A DNA stretch of 64,000 bases from Bin87 sp965204685 (GCA_965204685.1 OZ242004.1:186001-250000); one strand, 5' to 3'; positions 1 to 9,782 are shown, counted from the stretch's first letter. The notes: generated by a model from the letters alone, not told the origin. Made by a program: numbers and translations.

Positions 1-345
1 GCGTCACAAACACGACGAATTTGCGCTGTGCTGAGGCATAGATTCGAGTAGCGAAATCGCCTCGACACACTAAAGCACTGCCAAGAGCCGGAAGCATCGT
101 CAACGCTGGGTTGAGCAACATGGGCTGCTACTTCAACGCCGGAAGGATCCTAGACCATTTCGACTCCGAACCCAGAGGGACGACGACGCTGGCTCCAGAC
201 TGAACCGACTACCAGAACCGTCAACATCACCCATGGGAGGGTCCGGCAATCCGCTCCGGTGGGTACCAATTCGACCCGACGGACAGAACGAAACGTGATT
301 CTGGCACTGGAGCCGCTGATATAATCATCCGACAAGGTCCCCTAC
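1..345. other. No gene seen
   Basis: I see no open frame with a start, a ribosome binding site and a credible protein here. The stretch just before 346 (ending in a short purine-poor leader) is the upstream region of the next gene. Confidence 0.5.
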
Positions 346-1007
346 ATGAGCACCGCCATGACCCCCGCCGAACGCGCCCGTTTCCTCCTGGCCCTGCGCG
401 ACGACCCCGACTTCCGCGACGAGGTCCGCAACCTGTTGCTGGGCGAGGAACTTTTGCAGCTCCCGGAACGCTTCGCCCAATTCGCAGCCTACGTCCACGA
501 CTTCATCGAGGAACAGAAGAAGTTCAACGAGGACCAGAGGGCAATCAACCGGCGCGTCGAAAGGGACCTCGGCATCCTCAAGGGCAATGCGGCCCGCCGC
601 CTGCTCCAGCTCCACCACGACACCATACTCGAGATCTTCCAACTGGATTTCGTCCGCACCCTGGGCCGAGACGACCTGTCACGCATGGTGCGCAACTCCG
701 GCATCGCCACCCAGATCGAATTCGGACAACGGCTCAGCTTCTACGCCGCCGGTCTGGTGCTCGAAGGCACGGACGCCGACGGCGTCACTCACTACGTGGC
801 TGCGTGGCTGCGGAGGCGCCGTTCACCGCCGACCACCGCGACACCGACCGCGCCCGACGAAACGCCGAATTTCTCACCAAGTTCACCGGGTGTACCGCGC
901 GCCCCATGGTGGCCAGCGTGTCAAACGACCACGCGGTGCAGGAACTGGTGGACACCGGCGCTATCGGCTGGTTCCAGTCGGATGCTCGAGAACTCGAAGC
1001 CGACTAG
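346..1007 (+). pseudogene. Coiled-coil / PD-(D/E)XK-like protein, frameshifted by an 8-bp duplication
   Basis: The first ~150 codons encode a charged helical protein (opening MTPAERARFLLALRDDP) with a coiled-coil centre; the last ~65 codons (FTADHRDTDRARRNAEF...) continue in another frame from about 804 to 1007. The two halves belong together: the octamer GTGGCTGC is present twice in tandem at 796-803 and 804-811, and removing one copy joins them as YVAAEAPFTADHRDTDRA. Proteins of this layout (helical N-terminus, compact C-terminal domain ending in a tryptophan-rich tail) are common in bacteria and have been related to PD-(D/E)XK nucleases; that function is inferred from recollection of the family. 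A sequencing error cannot be excluded. Confidence 0.7.
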
Positions 1008-1108
1008 CGGCCTTTTCAGCAGTGCTCTGCCATCCGGAACGCTGACCACAACCCTCTCCAACCGGTCGGAGAGAACATGCAGAAGCCGACCATCTTACCG
1101 GGGCCGCT

Positions 1109-1477
1109 TTGCTCATCACCGCCGCGCTGTCTGTCGTCCTGACCGTCCTCAACCTTCTGTTGCTCACGTGCGCCGGATTCTTGGCGTTCTTAGCCGGCAA
1201 CGAGGGATTTGACAATTACGGCCCCAGTGGTACAGAGCCTTCAGGTTGGGGGATAGACGTCCACATCAGTGTTGTCTGGTCCCTCGCATTCCTGCTGGCC
1301 TGCGTGATCGTTGGCGCGGTCCTGTTCCACGTCGTCCGGGCGTTCCAGGACGACAACCGGGCTTTACAGCGTTGCGCGTGGGCGATGTTCTTTTTGCTCA
1401 TCCTGTTCGCCGGTCCGGTTGCCGTTTTTGCGTTCATCTGGCGTGTTGCGGTGACCCTGAGTGGCCTTCATATCTAG
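1109..1477 (+). CDS. Small membrane protein, three predicted TM helices
   Basis: A 122-residue protein with a TTG start. Three long hydrophobic segments are visible (residues ~1-28, ~50-76 and ~92-116), joined by short polar loops. No family is recognised. The start is uncertain because the frame is open upstream and no good Shine-Dalgarno sequence precedes the TTG. It lies between a broken gene and a larger membrane protein on the same strand, 125 bp upstream of the latter, so they could be co-transcribed. Confidence 0.5.
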   Translation: MLITAALSVVLTVLNLLLLTCAGFLAFLAGNEGFDNYGPSGTEPSGWGIDVHISVVWSLAFLLACVIVGAVLFHVVRAFQDDNRALQRCAWAMFFLLILFAGPVAVFAFIWRVAVTLSGLHI

Positions 1478-1602
1478 GGTCTGTTAGCTGATTGAGTACG
1501 CATCCTAGAAATTGCGTTTTCAGGTACCGTCTTCAGGCAATTTCGCTGCTCGGGCTCGATTCATTTTCGGGCTAACTGGCGTTGGCTGACACGCTCCCGT
1601 AA

Positions 1603-2823
1603 ATGCGCCCAGTGAGCCTGCTCCCCAATTTCTCCACGCGCCCGGCCCTGGTCGCCTGGTGTGCGGTGCTGGCCATCTCATCCCTGGCCTGCTCCTACGA
1701 CTTCGGCGTCACCAAGGTCGGAACGAGCTCCGACGGCCCCCTGCTGGTCCAGGCGGATAACCATCAGTTGGAGCGCTTTCACAGCGCCAACGGCGGCCTC
1801 AGATGGCAACTCGTGCCGGAAACCAGCCCGAACCGGAGCGGTCGCATCGCCTGGGGAGGAGCCACGGTCAACACTCCCCGGGGGAGTTACAGCATCAAAG
1901 GCGCGGAGATCACCCGCACACACGGCGACGAAACGGAAACCGCCTATTCCGCCGCTTACCTGCGCGACGCCGCCAACCGGGTTCTCCAGAATCGCGCAAC
2001 CTCCGTCGAATTGACAACCGAGCCCCAGGGCATCGCCTACGACGACCGCAGCGGCAACGTCATCGTAGCCATGGGCTCACAGGGAGCAGTGGTCGGCGGC
2101 AGCGACGGCAGTTGGCAGCGCGTTGCCGTCCATCGGTACACTCCCACTGACTTCTCCGTTTCCGCTCGCATGGGACTGCTGCGGTCCCTTCCGGCTTTCT
2201 GGGCAATGCTGATGCTGTTTCTGACGTCATTCCCCACCCTGACGATTATCCTGGCGCGATGCCGCCTGCGGGAGGGAATTGTCGCCATTGCTGTCATTGC
2301 CGTTGTGAGTGGCGCAATCCGCGTCCCGTATCAACCGGCGCCCGATGATCTCCTCGCCATGACGGCAATCGTGATTGCAGTTACCGCCGGGCCGACCGTC
2401 GGTTTTCTCCTGCATCGCTTGCCGGCCGGATCTTCCAAGCGACGCGTCCTGTCGCTGTTGACAGTTGGCTTTCCATCGGCCTGGGTTGCCCTGACCTTCC
2501 CGAGGCTCGGACCCTGGGCGGATGGAGGAGCGGTCCTGTTCGGCTTCCTCGTCCTGGTAGCACTCACACTGGCGATCATAGCTGCCAGACCATATTGGGA
2601 GAACCGGTACCAGTGGCGCGTGCTCCTCATCACGGTGGCGGCCACGTTGGTCGTCGCCATGGCACCCACTCTGCTGTGGCTGCTTGACGGAATCTCCGGC
2701 GCACACGCCGGTTGGATTTCCGTATTGGCCGCCTCAGCCGTCGCTTTCAACCTGTTCTGGCATCTGAAACGTCGGCAGCGCGTCGAACTTGCCGCCCCAG
2801 CTGGCGCCGCTGGGACTGGGTGA
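1603..2823 (+). CDS. Lipoprotein-like multi-pass membrane protein
   Basis: A 406-residue protein. The N-terminus is signal-like, with a lipobox-like ISSLAC at residues ~25-30. It is followed by ~160 polar residues that read like an outward-facing domain (a YSIKGAEITRTHGDE stretch, then a QGIAYDD stretch). From residue ~190 there are about seven hydrophobic helices, ending in a short arginine-rich cytoplasmic tail. I recognise no named family. The arrangement (exported sensor-like domain plus membrane bundle) would fit a surface-anchored or sensory role, which is inference only. Confidence 0.6.
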   Translation: MRPVSLLPNFSTRPALVAWCAVLAISSLACSYDFGVTKVGTSSDGPLLVQADNHQLERFHSANGGLRWQLVPETSPNRSGRIAWGGATVNTPRGSYSIKGAEITRTHGDETETAYSAAYLRDAANRVLQNRATSVELTTEPQGIAYDDRSGNVIVAMGSQGAVVGGSDGSWQRVAVHRYTPTDFSVSARMGLLRSLPAFWAMLMLFLTSFPTLTIILARCRLREGIVAIAVIAVVSGAIRVPYQPAPDDLLAMTAIVIAVTAGPTVGFLLHRLPAGSSKRRVLSLLTVGFPSAWVALTFPRLGPWADGGAVLFGFLVLVALTLAIIAARPYWENRYQWRVLLITVAATLVVAMAPTLLWLLDGISGAHAGWISVLAASAVAFNLFWHLKRRQRVELAAPAGAAGTG

Positions 2824-2949
2824 GGCTCGTGCCGCCGCTGCGGATAAGGACTTGCCAGAATCAGGTTGAGCCTATCCGGCCCAAACGGGAAGGAACCTTC
2901 CCATCACAACGGGAGGAACTGGGGTTGGGGTCGCAGCTACCGCCAGGCC

Positions 2950-3075
2950 CACCGCCTCGCCTGCACCTTTCACAGGGCTGGCTCTGGCAAAACCAGTTTA
3001 GCTTTGCCATTACCCTCCTGATCGCCACACGTAGTCTGACCATCCGTCAGACTACCCGACCGTCAAGTAAATCCC
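2950..3075 (+). pseudogene. Relic of an IS1380-type transposase C-terminus
   Basis: The + strand reads LHLSQGWLWQNQFSFA, matching the LHLPQGWPWQNQFGSALARL block near the C-terminus of the IS1380 transposase at 24919-26634. Only this block survives, with no start or end. The rest of the 2824-3374 gap shows no gene. Confidence 0.55.
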
Positions 3076-3374
3076 ATCAAGCCAAGCTTCGCGCCTCTCC
3101 TTTAGCCATCCGCTTTGGTGATTACACGCTGCGCCGCCACGTGGGATCATCAATATTCCCATTTGCGCAGCTGCCAACCCCATCACTCAGCCCAATCCGC
3201 AGCGGTAAAGGCTCTGCAAACCTTGCACCCGTGCCTTTCATCACATACCGAACCCGCTCCCACACTCTTACCGACCGGTTCCCAGTCATTTCGTACACGA
3301 CCCTCGCAACGGCATAAGGTCAGCACCCAATCCCTTTGCACTCAGCCCTCACCGAAAGTTCCACTCAAAAGGCT

Positions 3375-3923
3375 TCAAGATTGCCGAACCGCGTCAATAA
3401 ACGGCTGGTCCATTTTCACGCGCTCGTCAGCAACCTGCCAAAGCTCAGAATGGCACCCCTCTCCATGGAACAGGCGGATCAGGACTCCCTCAGATTTCGC
3501 GATGTTAACCGCGGGAATGAAGTCGCTGTCTCCGGCTATCAATACAACCTGTTGAATGCGCCCTTTGGCCGCGAGCTGAACCATGTCGACGCCAAGCAAG
3601 ATGTCGACCCGTTTCTGCTCGAATCTCCGCGTCCCGTCCGGGCCGTAGCGCAACTCTAGCCGACCCAGCCGGACCTCAAACCGAGGCAACCTTTCCAGTG
3701 CCGTGAAGAACCTTCTTCGACTTGCATAACGCTCACTTTCCTCCGACGTTGGAGGACGACTCTGGTACGGCAGGCAGTGGTAATAGTAGGTTCGCAGGAT
3801 GTCAGTCCCTGAGGCTATGGAGTTTGCCAAGGCGGAAAAATCAACACGAACTCCGTTGAACTCGTCCCGCAGAACGTAGTCCAAATACGCGCCATCAATG
3901 AAAATTGCGGTGTAATCGGCCAT
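3375..3923 (-). CDS. NYN domain protein (LabA/DUF88 type)
   Basis: A 182-residue single-domain protein of the PIN-like NYN superfamily, whose members are metal-dependent RNases. The first strand carries the conserved Asp (FIDGAYLDYVL). A long insertion follows with YYYHCLPYQ and a helical segment. The diagnostic KRVDILLGVDMVQLA and VVLIAGDSDFIPAVN blocks supply the remaining acidic residues (D in KxVD, GDSDF). Length is typical. It is monocistronic here and faces the broken fibronectin genes. The substrate cannot be read from sequence; RNA processing or turnover is the family expectation. Confidence 0.85.
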   Translation of the reverse strand: MADYTAIFIDGAYLDYVLRDEFNGVRVDFSALANSIASGTDILRTYYYHCLPYQSRPPTSEESERYASRRRFFTALERLPRFEVRLGRLELRYGPDGTRRFEQKRVDILLGVDMVQLAAKGRIQQVVLIAGDSDFIPAVNIAKSEGVLIRLFHGEGCHSELWQVADERVKMDQPFIDAVRQS

Positions 3924-4256
3924 CGCGACTCCTCGGCAAGAAAGTGGGGCGGGCTTTCCTGGGAAAGGCCGCCCCTGAGGAATAACAACCTAGGGTGCGC
4001 CGGAGCGGACGCTAGGGTGTATTACAATTGTTAGAGTAACCTAAAACCCACCGGACCGTCAATGTCGGGTGGCGCAAGATTCGCGAGATCCGGCGATCAT
4101 TTGAACACCACTCCGAGTGGCTGCTGAAGGGTCTACCGCTGCGGCGGACCCTTCCTTACCGTTCCGCCAAGGGTTCCGTGGACGGGAGAGAAGCACGCTG
4201 CATTTTGCATCACGAGCCCACGCCAGACCGGCGGAAATTAGAGAAGGCACGATTGC
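3924..4256. other. Intergenic, no gene seen
   Basis: This is the upstream region of the NYN gene and the downstream flank of the broken fibronectin gene. Both strands are repeatedly interrupted, and I see no conserved protein. Confidence 0.4.
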
Positions 4257-5070
4257 CTACCCATTCGAGAGCAACCCCAGGTTATCCTCGAAAATCTCGA
4301 TACGGTAGACACCCGGATGCTCTAGCCAGTTATTTACCGCGTAGATGACGGTCTTCGAACCGGCGGCAACTTCCCACACGTCGCACGCGCTGCGGGTCTC
4401 GCCCGCCGGCACAGCGCCCACCTCCGACCAATCGGTCACCGTGTCATCCAGCACGCGAAACCCAACGCCACGGTCGGTGAACAGGTTGTTGTCGCTGCCC
4501 GGTACGAAGTTCCCTTCAACACCGGCGGGCGCCGTCATCTCCCCGCAAACTTTCACGTACTACCGGCCCGCCAAGGGCGGAAAATCAGACTCGCCCTGCG
4601 TGATGCCACCTTTGAACGTGATGCCAGTCAGGGTGAACGTCCTCTCCGACACGTGGGTTGTGGTATCCCCCGCCGTCAGGTAGCCGTCCGGAATCGGCAG
4701 CCCGGTGAAGGGGTCGCGTTCGACCTCGGGAACCTCGACCAGCCTTGGCAGCGACGGCGAAGTCATGGACGGCGCCCACCTTGAGGCGAGTCAGCAGGGC
4801 ACTGTTGTCGGGACTGTCGAAACAACCCCACCTGCCGGTCGGATCCTGCGACCTCCGACAGACGCGGTAGTGCGTCGCACCCTCCGAGGCGTCCCAGTGC
4901 AGGACGATCTCGCCCTCGGTTTGAGCGTTGTAGGCCCTCAGGTTGGTGGGGACGGCTGCCCCAGGAGTCTGGGCGTCTGCCGAACCGGCGACGATGGCTG
5001 ACAGCAGGGTCAAAATGGCGACCACGCCGAAGATCACGAAACGGCCGGACTTGCGGGACGAAAGAACGTC
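4257..5070 (-). pseudogene. Secreted fibronectin-type III-like protein, broken
   Basis: From ~5037 (possible GTG) the frame encodes a hydrophobic export segment (VIFGVVAILTLLSAIVAG) followed by AQTP. Next comes a fibronectin-III-like module with EIVLHWDASEGATHYRV and a CRRSQ...WGCF cysteine pair. A frameshift near 4760 moves the reading to a frame with DPFTGLPIPDGYLTAGD. A TAG at 4560-4562 then interrupts what reads straight on into the remaining 99 codons (YVKVCGEMTAPAGVEG). It probably encoded an exported adhesion-type protein. Two independent lesions make it a pseudogene unless they are assembly errors. Confidence 0.6.
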
Positions 5071-5551
5071 AATTCCACTGGGCGGTCTCCACCGGCGCAG
5101 CGGTCCTGTCGCCGCGGATGAAGCCCACCGCGGCGTGGTAAACGTCGCCGGACTGCCCATGGGACAGCATGCAGAGGACCTCGACCGTAGATACGTCGTG
5201 GACCTCACCGCCCAAGCAGCCAGGCAGGAACACGTCCTCATCGCCCAGCCGGACCCAGACCTGCGCCCGCAGGCTGGCGAAGTCGGCGTTCAGGGTACTC
5301 GTCCAGTTGAGGCGCAGCTGACCGCCGTCGAGGACCATCGTCAGGTCGCTAATCCCCGAATCACCTGGAGGCAGAGGCGGTGTGCCACTGCCACCGGTGC
5401 TGCCGTCGTCGCCAGCCGGCACGACCAGGACGTGCCGACGAACCGAGAGGCCCCGGTACGAGACCCCGACCGACGAATCGGTCCGCAGCACGACGCCCCC
5501 GTTGGCCGTAACCGGTAGTGTATCCGTTTGAAATCTATGCGGCCTTCGCAC
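5069..5551 (-). CDS. Hypothetical exported/adhesin-like fragment
   Basis: A 160-residue frame rich in Gly, Ser, Pro and beta-type residues. A linker (GSTGGSGTPPLPPGDSG) separates two parts, and the second part has LRLNWTSTLN, reminiscent of a fibronectin-III strand. Its stop touches the start of the downstream broken fibronectin gene. The N-terminus is uncertain: related sequence appears to continue upstream in another frame, so it may be the 3' part of a frameshifted gene joined to 5620-5961. Confidence 0.4.
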   Translation of the reverse strand: MRRPHRFQTDTLPVTANGGVVLRTDSSVGVSYRGLSVRRHVLVVPAGDDGSTGGSGTPPLPPGDSGISDLTMVLDGGQLRLNWTSTLNADFASLRAQVWVRLGDEDVFLPGCLGGEVHDVSTVEVLCMLSHGQSGDVYHAAVGFIRGDRTAAPVETAQWN

Positions 5552-5619
5552 GCTTTTTGTACGGGCCGCAGGTCATACCAGCCGCCGGCGCCGACGCAGG
5601 CGGTAACCGTGGGTGTGGG

Positions 5620-5961
5620 CTACGCGATCCGACGCCCTTCGCGGGAGCTCACACGCTCCCATTGCTCGCCGAATTCGTGCGGTATGTCATCACGATCAAC
5701 TATGCAGGCCCACGGTCCTTGCGAAACAACTCTGCCGTTGGCCATGTGTTGAGAGATTGGCGTAAAGCCGTGGACGAAAGCCATGTGCTCTTGTTCGTCG
5801 GGCATCGCTGATTCCGCGACCGGCGTTACCATCCGCGTACCACGTCTGCTGAACCAGTGGGTGAGGGTTGGATTGAGGCGACTATTTCCACGGATCGACA
5901 CGTTCAACGGCGCGTCTGGCGCGTCCGATACCTGTATGCCGCAAATGATGCAGTAACGCAT
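5620..5961 (-). CDS. Hypothetical protein with an N-terminal Cys pair
   Basis: A 113-residue frame starting MRYCIICGIQV, where the CxxC could be part of a metal site. An AAGGGA-like Shine-Dalgarno sequence lies a few bases upstream of the ATG. The middle contains HGFTPISQHMANGRVV and ACIVDRDDIPHEFGEQW. No family is recognised. It follows the small broken gene at 5964-6158 by two bases and precedes 5069-5551, so the three may have been one operon. It could instead be the 5' part of a gene frameshifted near 5620. Confidence 0.4.
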   Translation of the reverse strand: MRYCIICGIQVSDAPDAPLNVSIRGNSRLNPTLTHWFSRRGTRMVTPVAESAMPDEQEHMAFVHGFTPISQHMANGRVVSQGPWACIVDRDDIPHEFGEQWERVSSREGRRIA

Positions 5962-5963
5962 TG

Positions 5964-6158
5964 CTATCCCTTCTCTTCCCAGCGAACGTTTGCGGCCGGC
6001 CGGCCTCTCCCGTCCTTCCTGCCGCCTTTGGCGCGGTTGGGCGTCGGCGTAGGCTGCTCTTCATACTATTCAATGTCGCCCACCAGGATCCGCCCCGCCA
6101 TGATCCCGGCAGCGAAGGAGTCGGATGAGCATTTCTCTCCGTGTGGTCCTACTGGCAT
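5964..6158 (-). pseudogene. Small Lys/Gly/Arg-rich protein with in-frame TAG
   Basis: An ATG at 6158 is preceded by GGAGG at good spacing. The protein reads MPVGPHGEKCSSDSFAAG onward, stops at TAG 6066-6068, then continues in the same frame with KGGRKDGRGRPAANVRW to a stop at 5964. The C-terminal pattern resembles the short KGG...ARKAA..RW motif proteins of many bacteria. Function unknown. Confidence 0.4.
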
Positions 6159-6234
6159 GGCCGTACCTCCTGTAGGGGGAGGATGGTAGCCCACCGACCG
6201 GAGGATGACAAGCATCGTTCAATCGCCGGATAAT

Positions 6235-7989
6235 TCAAACGGATACACTACCGTCAGTGTCGTAATAGTTGGATCCTGCCGCGCCACAGTTCGGGCCCAG
6301 GGGCTCGACCCCCGGGGGCAGGCGGTTGTTGGGGATGGCCGTCAGCCACTTCTGGAAGGCCGTGTCCTCAGAGGCGCAGAGCCCGACGTTGTCGCCGAAA
6401 GAGAAACCCCGAAGCGCAGTCAGTTGTGCGAGGCTCATGGGCAGCGAGCCCGTTAGCCGATTGCTGCTGAAGTCGAGCCATACCAGGCTGGCGAGGTTCC
6501 CTAGTTGGGACGGTATCTCACCACTCAACTGGTTGCCTCTGAGGCTCAGCTCTTTCAGGTTGCCGAGGTTCCCGAGTTCGGGCGGTATCTCACCACTCAA
6601 CTGGTTGCTGTGGAGATACACACTCCGCAGGTTCGTGAGGTTCCCTATTTCGGAGGGCACCACACCGCCCAAATGATTGTAGCCGAGGCTCAAGCTTTCC
6701 ATGTTGACGAGATTCCCCAATTCGGCCGGTATCTCACCGCTCAACTGGTTGTCGGAGAGAGCCAGCGATACCAAGTTGACAAGGTTCCCCAATTCGGCCG
6801 GTATCGCGCCACCCAACTGGTTGTCAGACATGCTCAGCAATGACAAGTTGACCAAGTTTCCGAACTCGGGCGGTATCGCGCCACCCAACTGGTTTTCGGA
6901 GAGATCCAGCACTTTCAAATTGACCAGCTTTCCGAACTCGGGCGGTATCACATCGCCCAACTGGTTTTCGGAGAGATCCAGCACTTTCAAATTGACCAGC
7001 TTTCCGAACTCGGGCGGTATCACATCGCCCAACTGATTGCCAACGATGCGCAATCTTTCCAAGTTGACGAGGTTCCCCAATTCCGACGGTGTCCTCCCCG
7101 TCAATCGGTTATAGCTAACATCCAGCGACTGGAGGTTAGTAACGCGGCCCAACTCCGACGGTATACCGCCTGATAACTGGTTCCTGTCGAGATACAGCCG
7201 CTCCAAGTTAGTCAGGCCGCCCAGCTCCGACGGAATGCTCCCCTGCAATTGGTTATGACTAAGATTCAGCTCCCGCAAGCTGACCAAGCTACCCAATTCC
7301 GCAGGTATCGTGCCGCCCAGTGGATTACCCAAGAGCTCCAGCCCCTCCAGGTTAGTCAGGCCGCCCAGTTCCGACGGAATACCCCCCTTCAATTGGTTAT
7401 AACCAAGATTCAGCTCCCGCATGCTGACCATGTTACCCATTTCCGAGGGTATCGTGCCGCCCAACGGATTGCCATAGAGGTCCAGGCTTCTCAGATTGGA
7501 CAGGTCGCCCAGTTGGGACGGTATCCCTCCACTCAGTTGGTTGAAGTTCAAATCCAGGTCTTGCAGATTCGAGAGATTGCCCAGTTCGGAAGGCATCTCG
7601 CCGATCAGCCGGTTGGCCGTAGCCGACGATGGTTCGCACCCGTCATAATCACAGGCACCAGAGTCGTTGCCCAAATGCACAACTAGGAGATGGGTCAGAC
7701 CGCCAAGGTGAGGCGGAATACTCCCCGACAACCGGTTGTCAGGGAGGTTTATCTCTGTCACGCGCCCATTGGCATCGGAGGTGATGCCGTGCCATTCTCC
7801 CAAGGGCCGGTCGCTCAGCCAATTGGTGTTGTTCGCCCAGTTCGAGCCGTCGGTGGCGTTGTACAGCGCCACCAGCCTGGCGCGGTCGGACGTTTCAGCT
7901 GGAGATGGGAGTTCCTCAGCGCAGGCAACTCCAACTGAAAGCGCGGCGACGAGGGCGAAACTGCCCACCAGAGTGCCTAGCTTGATCAT
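6235..7989 (-). CDS. Leucine-rich-repeat lipoprotein, plant-type LRR
   Basis: A 584-residue protein. I start it at ATG 7989 because AGAGGTGGGA sits just upstream and a signal sequence follows (MIKLGTLVGSFALVAALSVG, then VAC as a lipobox-like cleavage site); the frame is open further upstream without such signals. Residues ~45-110 match the N-terminal cap of these proteins (LVALYNATDGSNWANNTNWL). About 18 repeats of 24 residues follow, each of the type LGNLVNLxSLxLxxNxLxGxIPxE, then a short C-terminal cap. This class is secreted or surface-anchored and usually binds proteins or glycans; the ligand here is unknown. Two adjacent repeats are identical at the DNA level (see 6889-7032). Confidence 0.85.
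   Translation of the reverse strand: MIKLGTLVGSFALVAALSVGVACAEELPSPAETSDRARLVALYNATDGSNWANNTNWLSDRPLGEWHGITSDANGRVTEINLPDNRLSGSIPPHLGGLTHLLVVHLGNDSGACDYDGCEPSSATANRLIGEMPSELGNLSNLQDLDLNFNQLSGGIPSQLGDLSNLRSLDLYGNPLGGTIPSEMGNMVSMRELNLGYNQLKGGIPSELGGLTNLEGLELLGNPLGGTIPAELGSLVSLRELNLSHNQLQGSIPSELGGLTNLERLYLDRNQLSGGIPSELGRVTNLQSLDVSYNRLTGRTPSELGNLVNLERLRIVGNQLGDVIPPEFGKLVNLKVLDLSENQLGDVIPPEFGKLVNLKVLDLSENQLGGAIPPEFGNLVNLSLLSMSDNQLGGAIPAELGNLVNLVSLALSDNQLSGEIPAELGNLVNMESLSLGYNHLGGVVPSEIGNLTNLRSVYLHSNQLSGEIPPELGNLGNLKELSLRGNQLSGEIPSQLGNLASLVWLDFSSNRLTGSLPMSLAQLTALRGFSFGDNVGLCASEDTAFQKWLTAIPNNRLPPGVEPLGPNCGAAGSNYYDTDGSVSV
6889..7032. repeat. Perfect 72-bp tandem duplication inside the LRR gene
   Basis: Positions 6889-6960 and 6961-7032 are identical over 72 bp. 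That is exactly one 24-residue LRR unit, so the frame is kept and one repeat was added. Neighbouring repeats are diverged, so this copy is recent. Confidence 0.9.
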
Positions 7990-8314
7990 TCGTCCCACCT
8001 CTGTTATGAAACATACCATGGCATCTCGGACGCGAGGGATTATCCCATCCGTGCCACGGGTCAGCATAGACCAGTTCCGCCCACCCCTTATCCCCGGCAG
8101 TCTGCTCAATATCCACCTGCTGACCTCGCCGGCAAACGTCGGATGGCGCGAAGTCGGGGACCCGCTGGAACTGGATGTGAAAATGCTGATGGACGGTGGA
8201 GGAATGCCAATGGACGATTTCGTAGGGTAAGTCACTCCGCCCGGAATAGGAAACCTCCTGCGCGATGAATTTGAACCGGCCGCCGTCGACTACCCTGTCC
8301 CCATCCGTGAGTCA

Positions 8315-8337
8315 ACTTCTTGCCGTCGGCAAGAAGT
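8315..8337. terminator. Hairpin downstream of the MFS gene
   Basis: A perfect 10-bp stem (ACTTCTTGCC / GGCAAGAAGT) with a 3-base loop lies ~90 bp past the MFS stop on the minus strand. There is no clear T tract, so termination is only likely. Confidence 0.45.
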
Positions 8338-8426
8338 CCTGAAGTCGGCACCGGTCATCTTAGCTGGCCGTTTCACGGCCGGTCGCGGCCGCCGCTTTCG
8401 GAATCGCTCAAGGCAACGGAATCGGC

Positions 8427-9782
8427 CTAATTGCCCGCCAACTCTCCTGCTACGGCGGCCTGGTATCGTGATGAGTATTTCTGTTCATTGATTGCGAATA
8501 CGGCGATGGATGCGAGGACCGGCATCGAAGCGCAGGCGAGGAAAAGCAATGCGTGAAAGCCTATGATTTCATACGCCAACCCGATCAGAACAGGGCCGAC
8601 CAAGTTGCCCATCTGCTGGCATAGGAATCCAATCCCCCAAATTGCCCCCAGCGACCGCAGCCCGTAGACGTCGACGACCAACGCAAATGCAATGGGCATC
8701 CAGGCTACTGAGCACAAGCCCGCCAAGAAAAAGAACACCCACAGGCCACCCAACGTCTGCGACCCTACGACCAGCGCCAGAAAGGCGATGCCCTGTGCAA
8801 GGTATATTGCCCCCAACACCTTCTTGCGGGTGTACCGGTCTGCCAGCCAACCTCCAGCCACCACACCCGCTGCTCCCAGCAGGAACACCACCGAATGGAT
8901 GGTTGATACGATGGTGGGCCCATAATGGCCCAGATCACGGGCGAACGGCTCCACAGAATGAGAGACGACCGAACCGGTGAATCCGCCAACGGCCAACGCC
9001 GGCAACAGGAACCAAATGGGCGGAGACCGAAACGCCTGCCACCACCGGCCCACCTCGAAGCGACCCCGTTCGAGAGCGGGCCTGCTCCCTCTGCTATGAA
9101 TCTCCAGCGGCGTTTCCGGGTCTCCGTCGGGCTTCAGCCCCATGTCCGACGGCCAGTTGCGCAGGAATTTCAGGCCCACGGGGAGAGCTACGAACAAGGC
9201 GACTGCGGCCAGCACCAACCAACCTGCTTGCCAGCCGTATTGAAACATGAAAAGGCCCGTGATGGGAGCCGACAAGGTGCGCCCCAAGGACGGGGCAGCA
9301 GTCAACAGGCCAAGCGCGAATCCCAGCCGCTTCACGAACCAGCGTGCGGCCAGCGGCCACAAGATGGCCAAGGATGCGCCGCCCATCGCGATGGAAAACA
9401 CGAAGCTGAACAGGAAGATCACGTGCCAGTAATGCGATGTCCAATACAGGCCGGCGGTGGCGAGGCCAGTCGCTGTGACGCAGGTCAAGATGACTTTGCG
9501 AGAGTTGAACCTGTCAAACAGATAGCCGATGATGGGCTGAGTTACGCCGTTCATGAGCTGCCCGACGGCCCACGCGCCGCCGAAGGCAACATAGCTCCAC
9601 CCAAACTCGTCGGTCATGGGTAGCGCGAGGAATTTGAAACTTTCGCGGGCGACGGCGGCAGCAACCGAGATGACCACGGCGGTGCCCAGGAGCCACCAGC
9701 CGTAGTAGATTCTGGACCGGCGTCTCGCGGCGGGTTGATCAGCGAGTCCCGATTGCGGCGGTGTGTCTCTGCCTTGGAACAT
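8427..9782 (-). CDS. MFS transporter
   Basis: A 451-residue, 12-helix major facilitator. The N-terminal tail is polar, and helix 1 begins IYYGWWLLGTAVVISVA, typical of the oxalate/formate-antiporter-like and monocarboxylate subgroups. The loop between helices 2 and 3 carries the MFS signature form GYLFDRFNSRKVI, repeated in weaker form in the second half (GGWLADRYTRKKVLG). A central cytoplasmic loop separates the halves. The substrate is probably a small carboxylate by subgroup, but this is not proven. The gene stands alone and ends in TAG. Confidence 0.88.
   Translation of the reverse strand: MFQGRDTPPQSGLADQPAARRRSRIYYGWWLLGTAVVISVAAAVARESFKFLALPMTDEFGWSYVAFGGAWAVGQLMNGVTQPIIGYLFDRFNSRKVILTCVTATGLATAGLYWTSHYWHVIFLFSFVFSIAMGGASLAILWPLAARWFVKRLGFALGLLTAAPSLGRTLSAPITGLFMFQYGWQAGWLVLAAVALFVALPVGLKFLRNWPSDMGLKPDGDPETPLEIHSRGSRPALERGRFEVGRWWQAFRSPPIWFLLPALAVGGFTGSVVSHSVEPFARDLGHYGPTIVSTIHSVVFLLGAAGVVAGGWLADRYTRKKVLGAIYLAQGIAFLALVVGSQTLGGLWVFFFLAGLCSVAWMPIAFALVVDVYGLRSLGAIWGIGFLCQQMGNLVGPVLIGLAYEIIGFHALLFLACASMPVLASIAVFAINEQKYSSRYQAAVAGELAGN

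Noticed and set aside
2227..2750. Minus-strand frames inside the 1603-2823 membrane protein
   Set aside because: Composition is that of an antisense shadow, without start signals or any family, while the plus strand encodes clear membrane helices.
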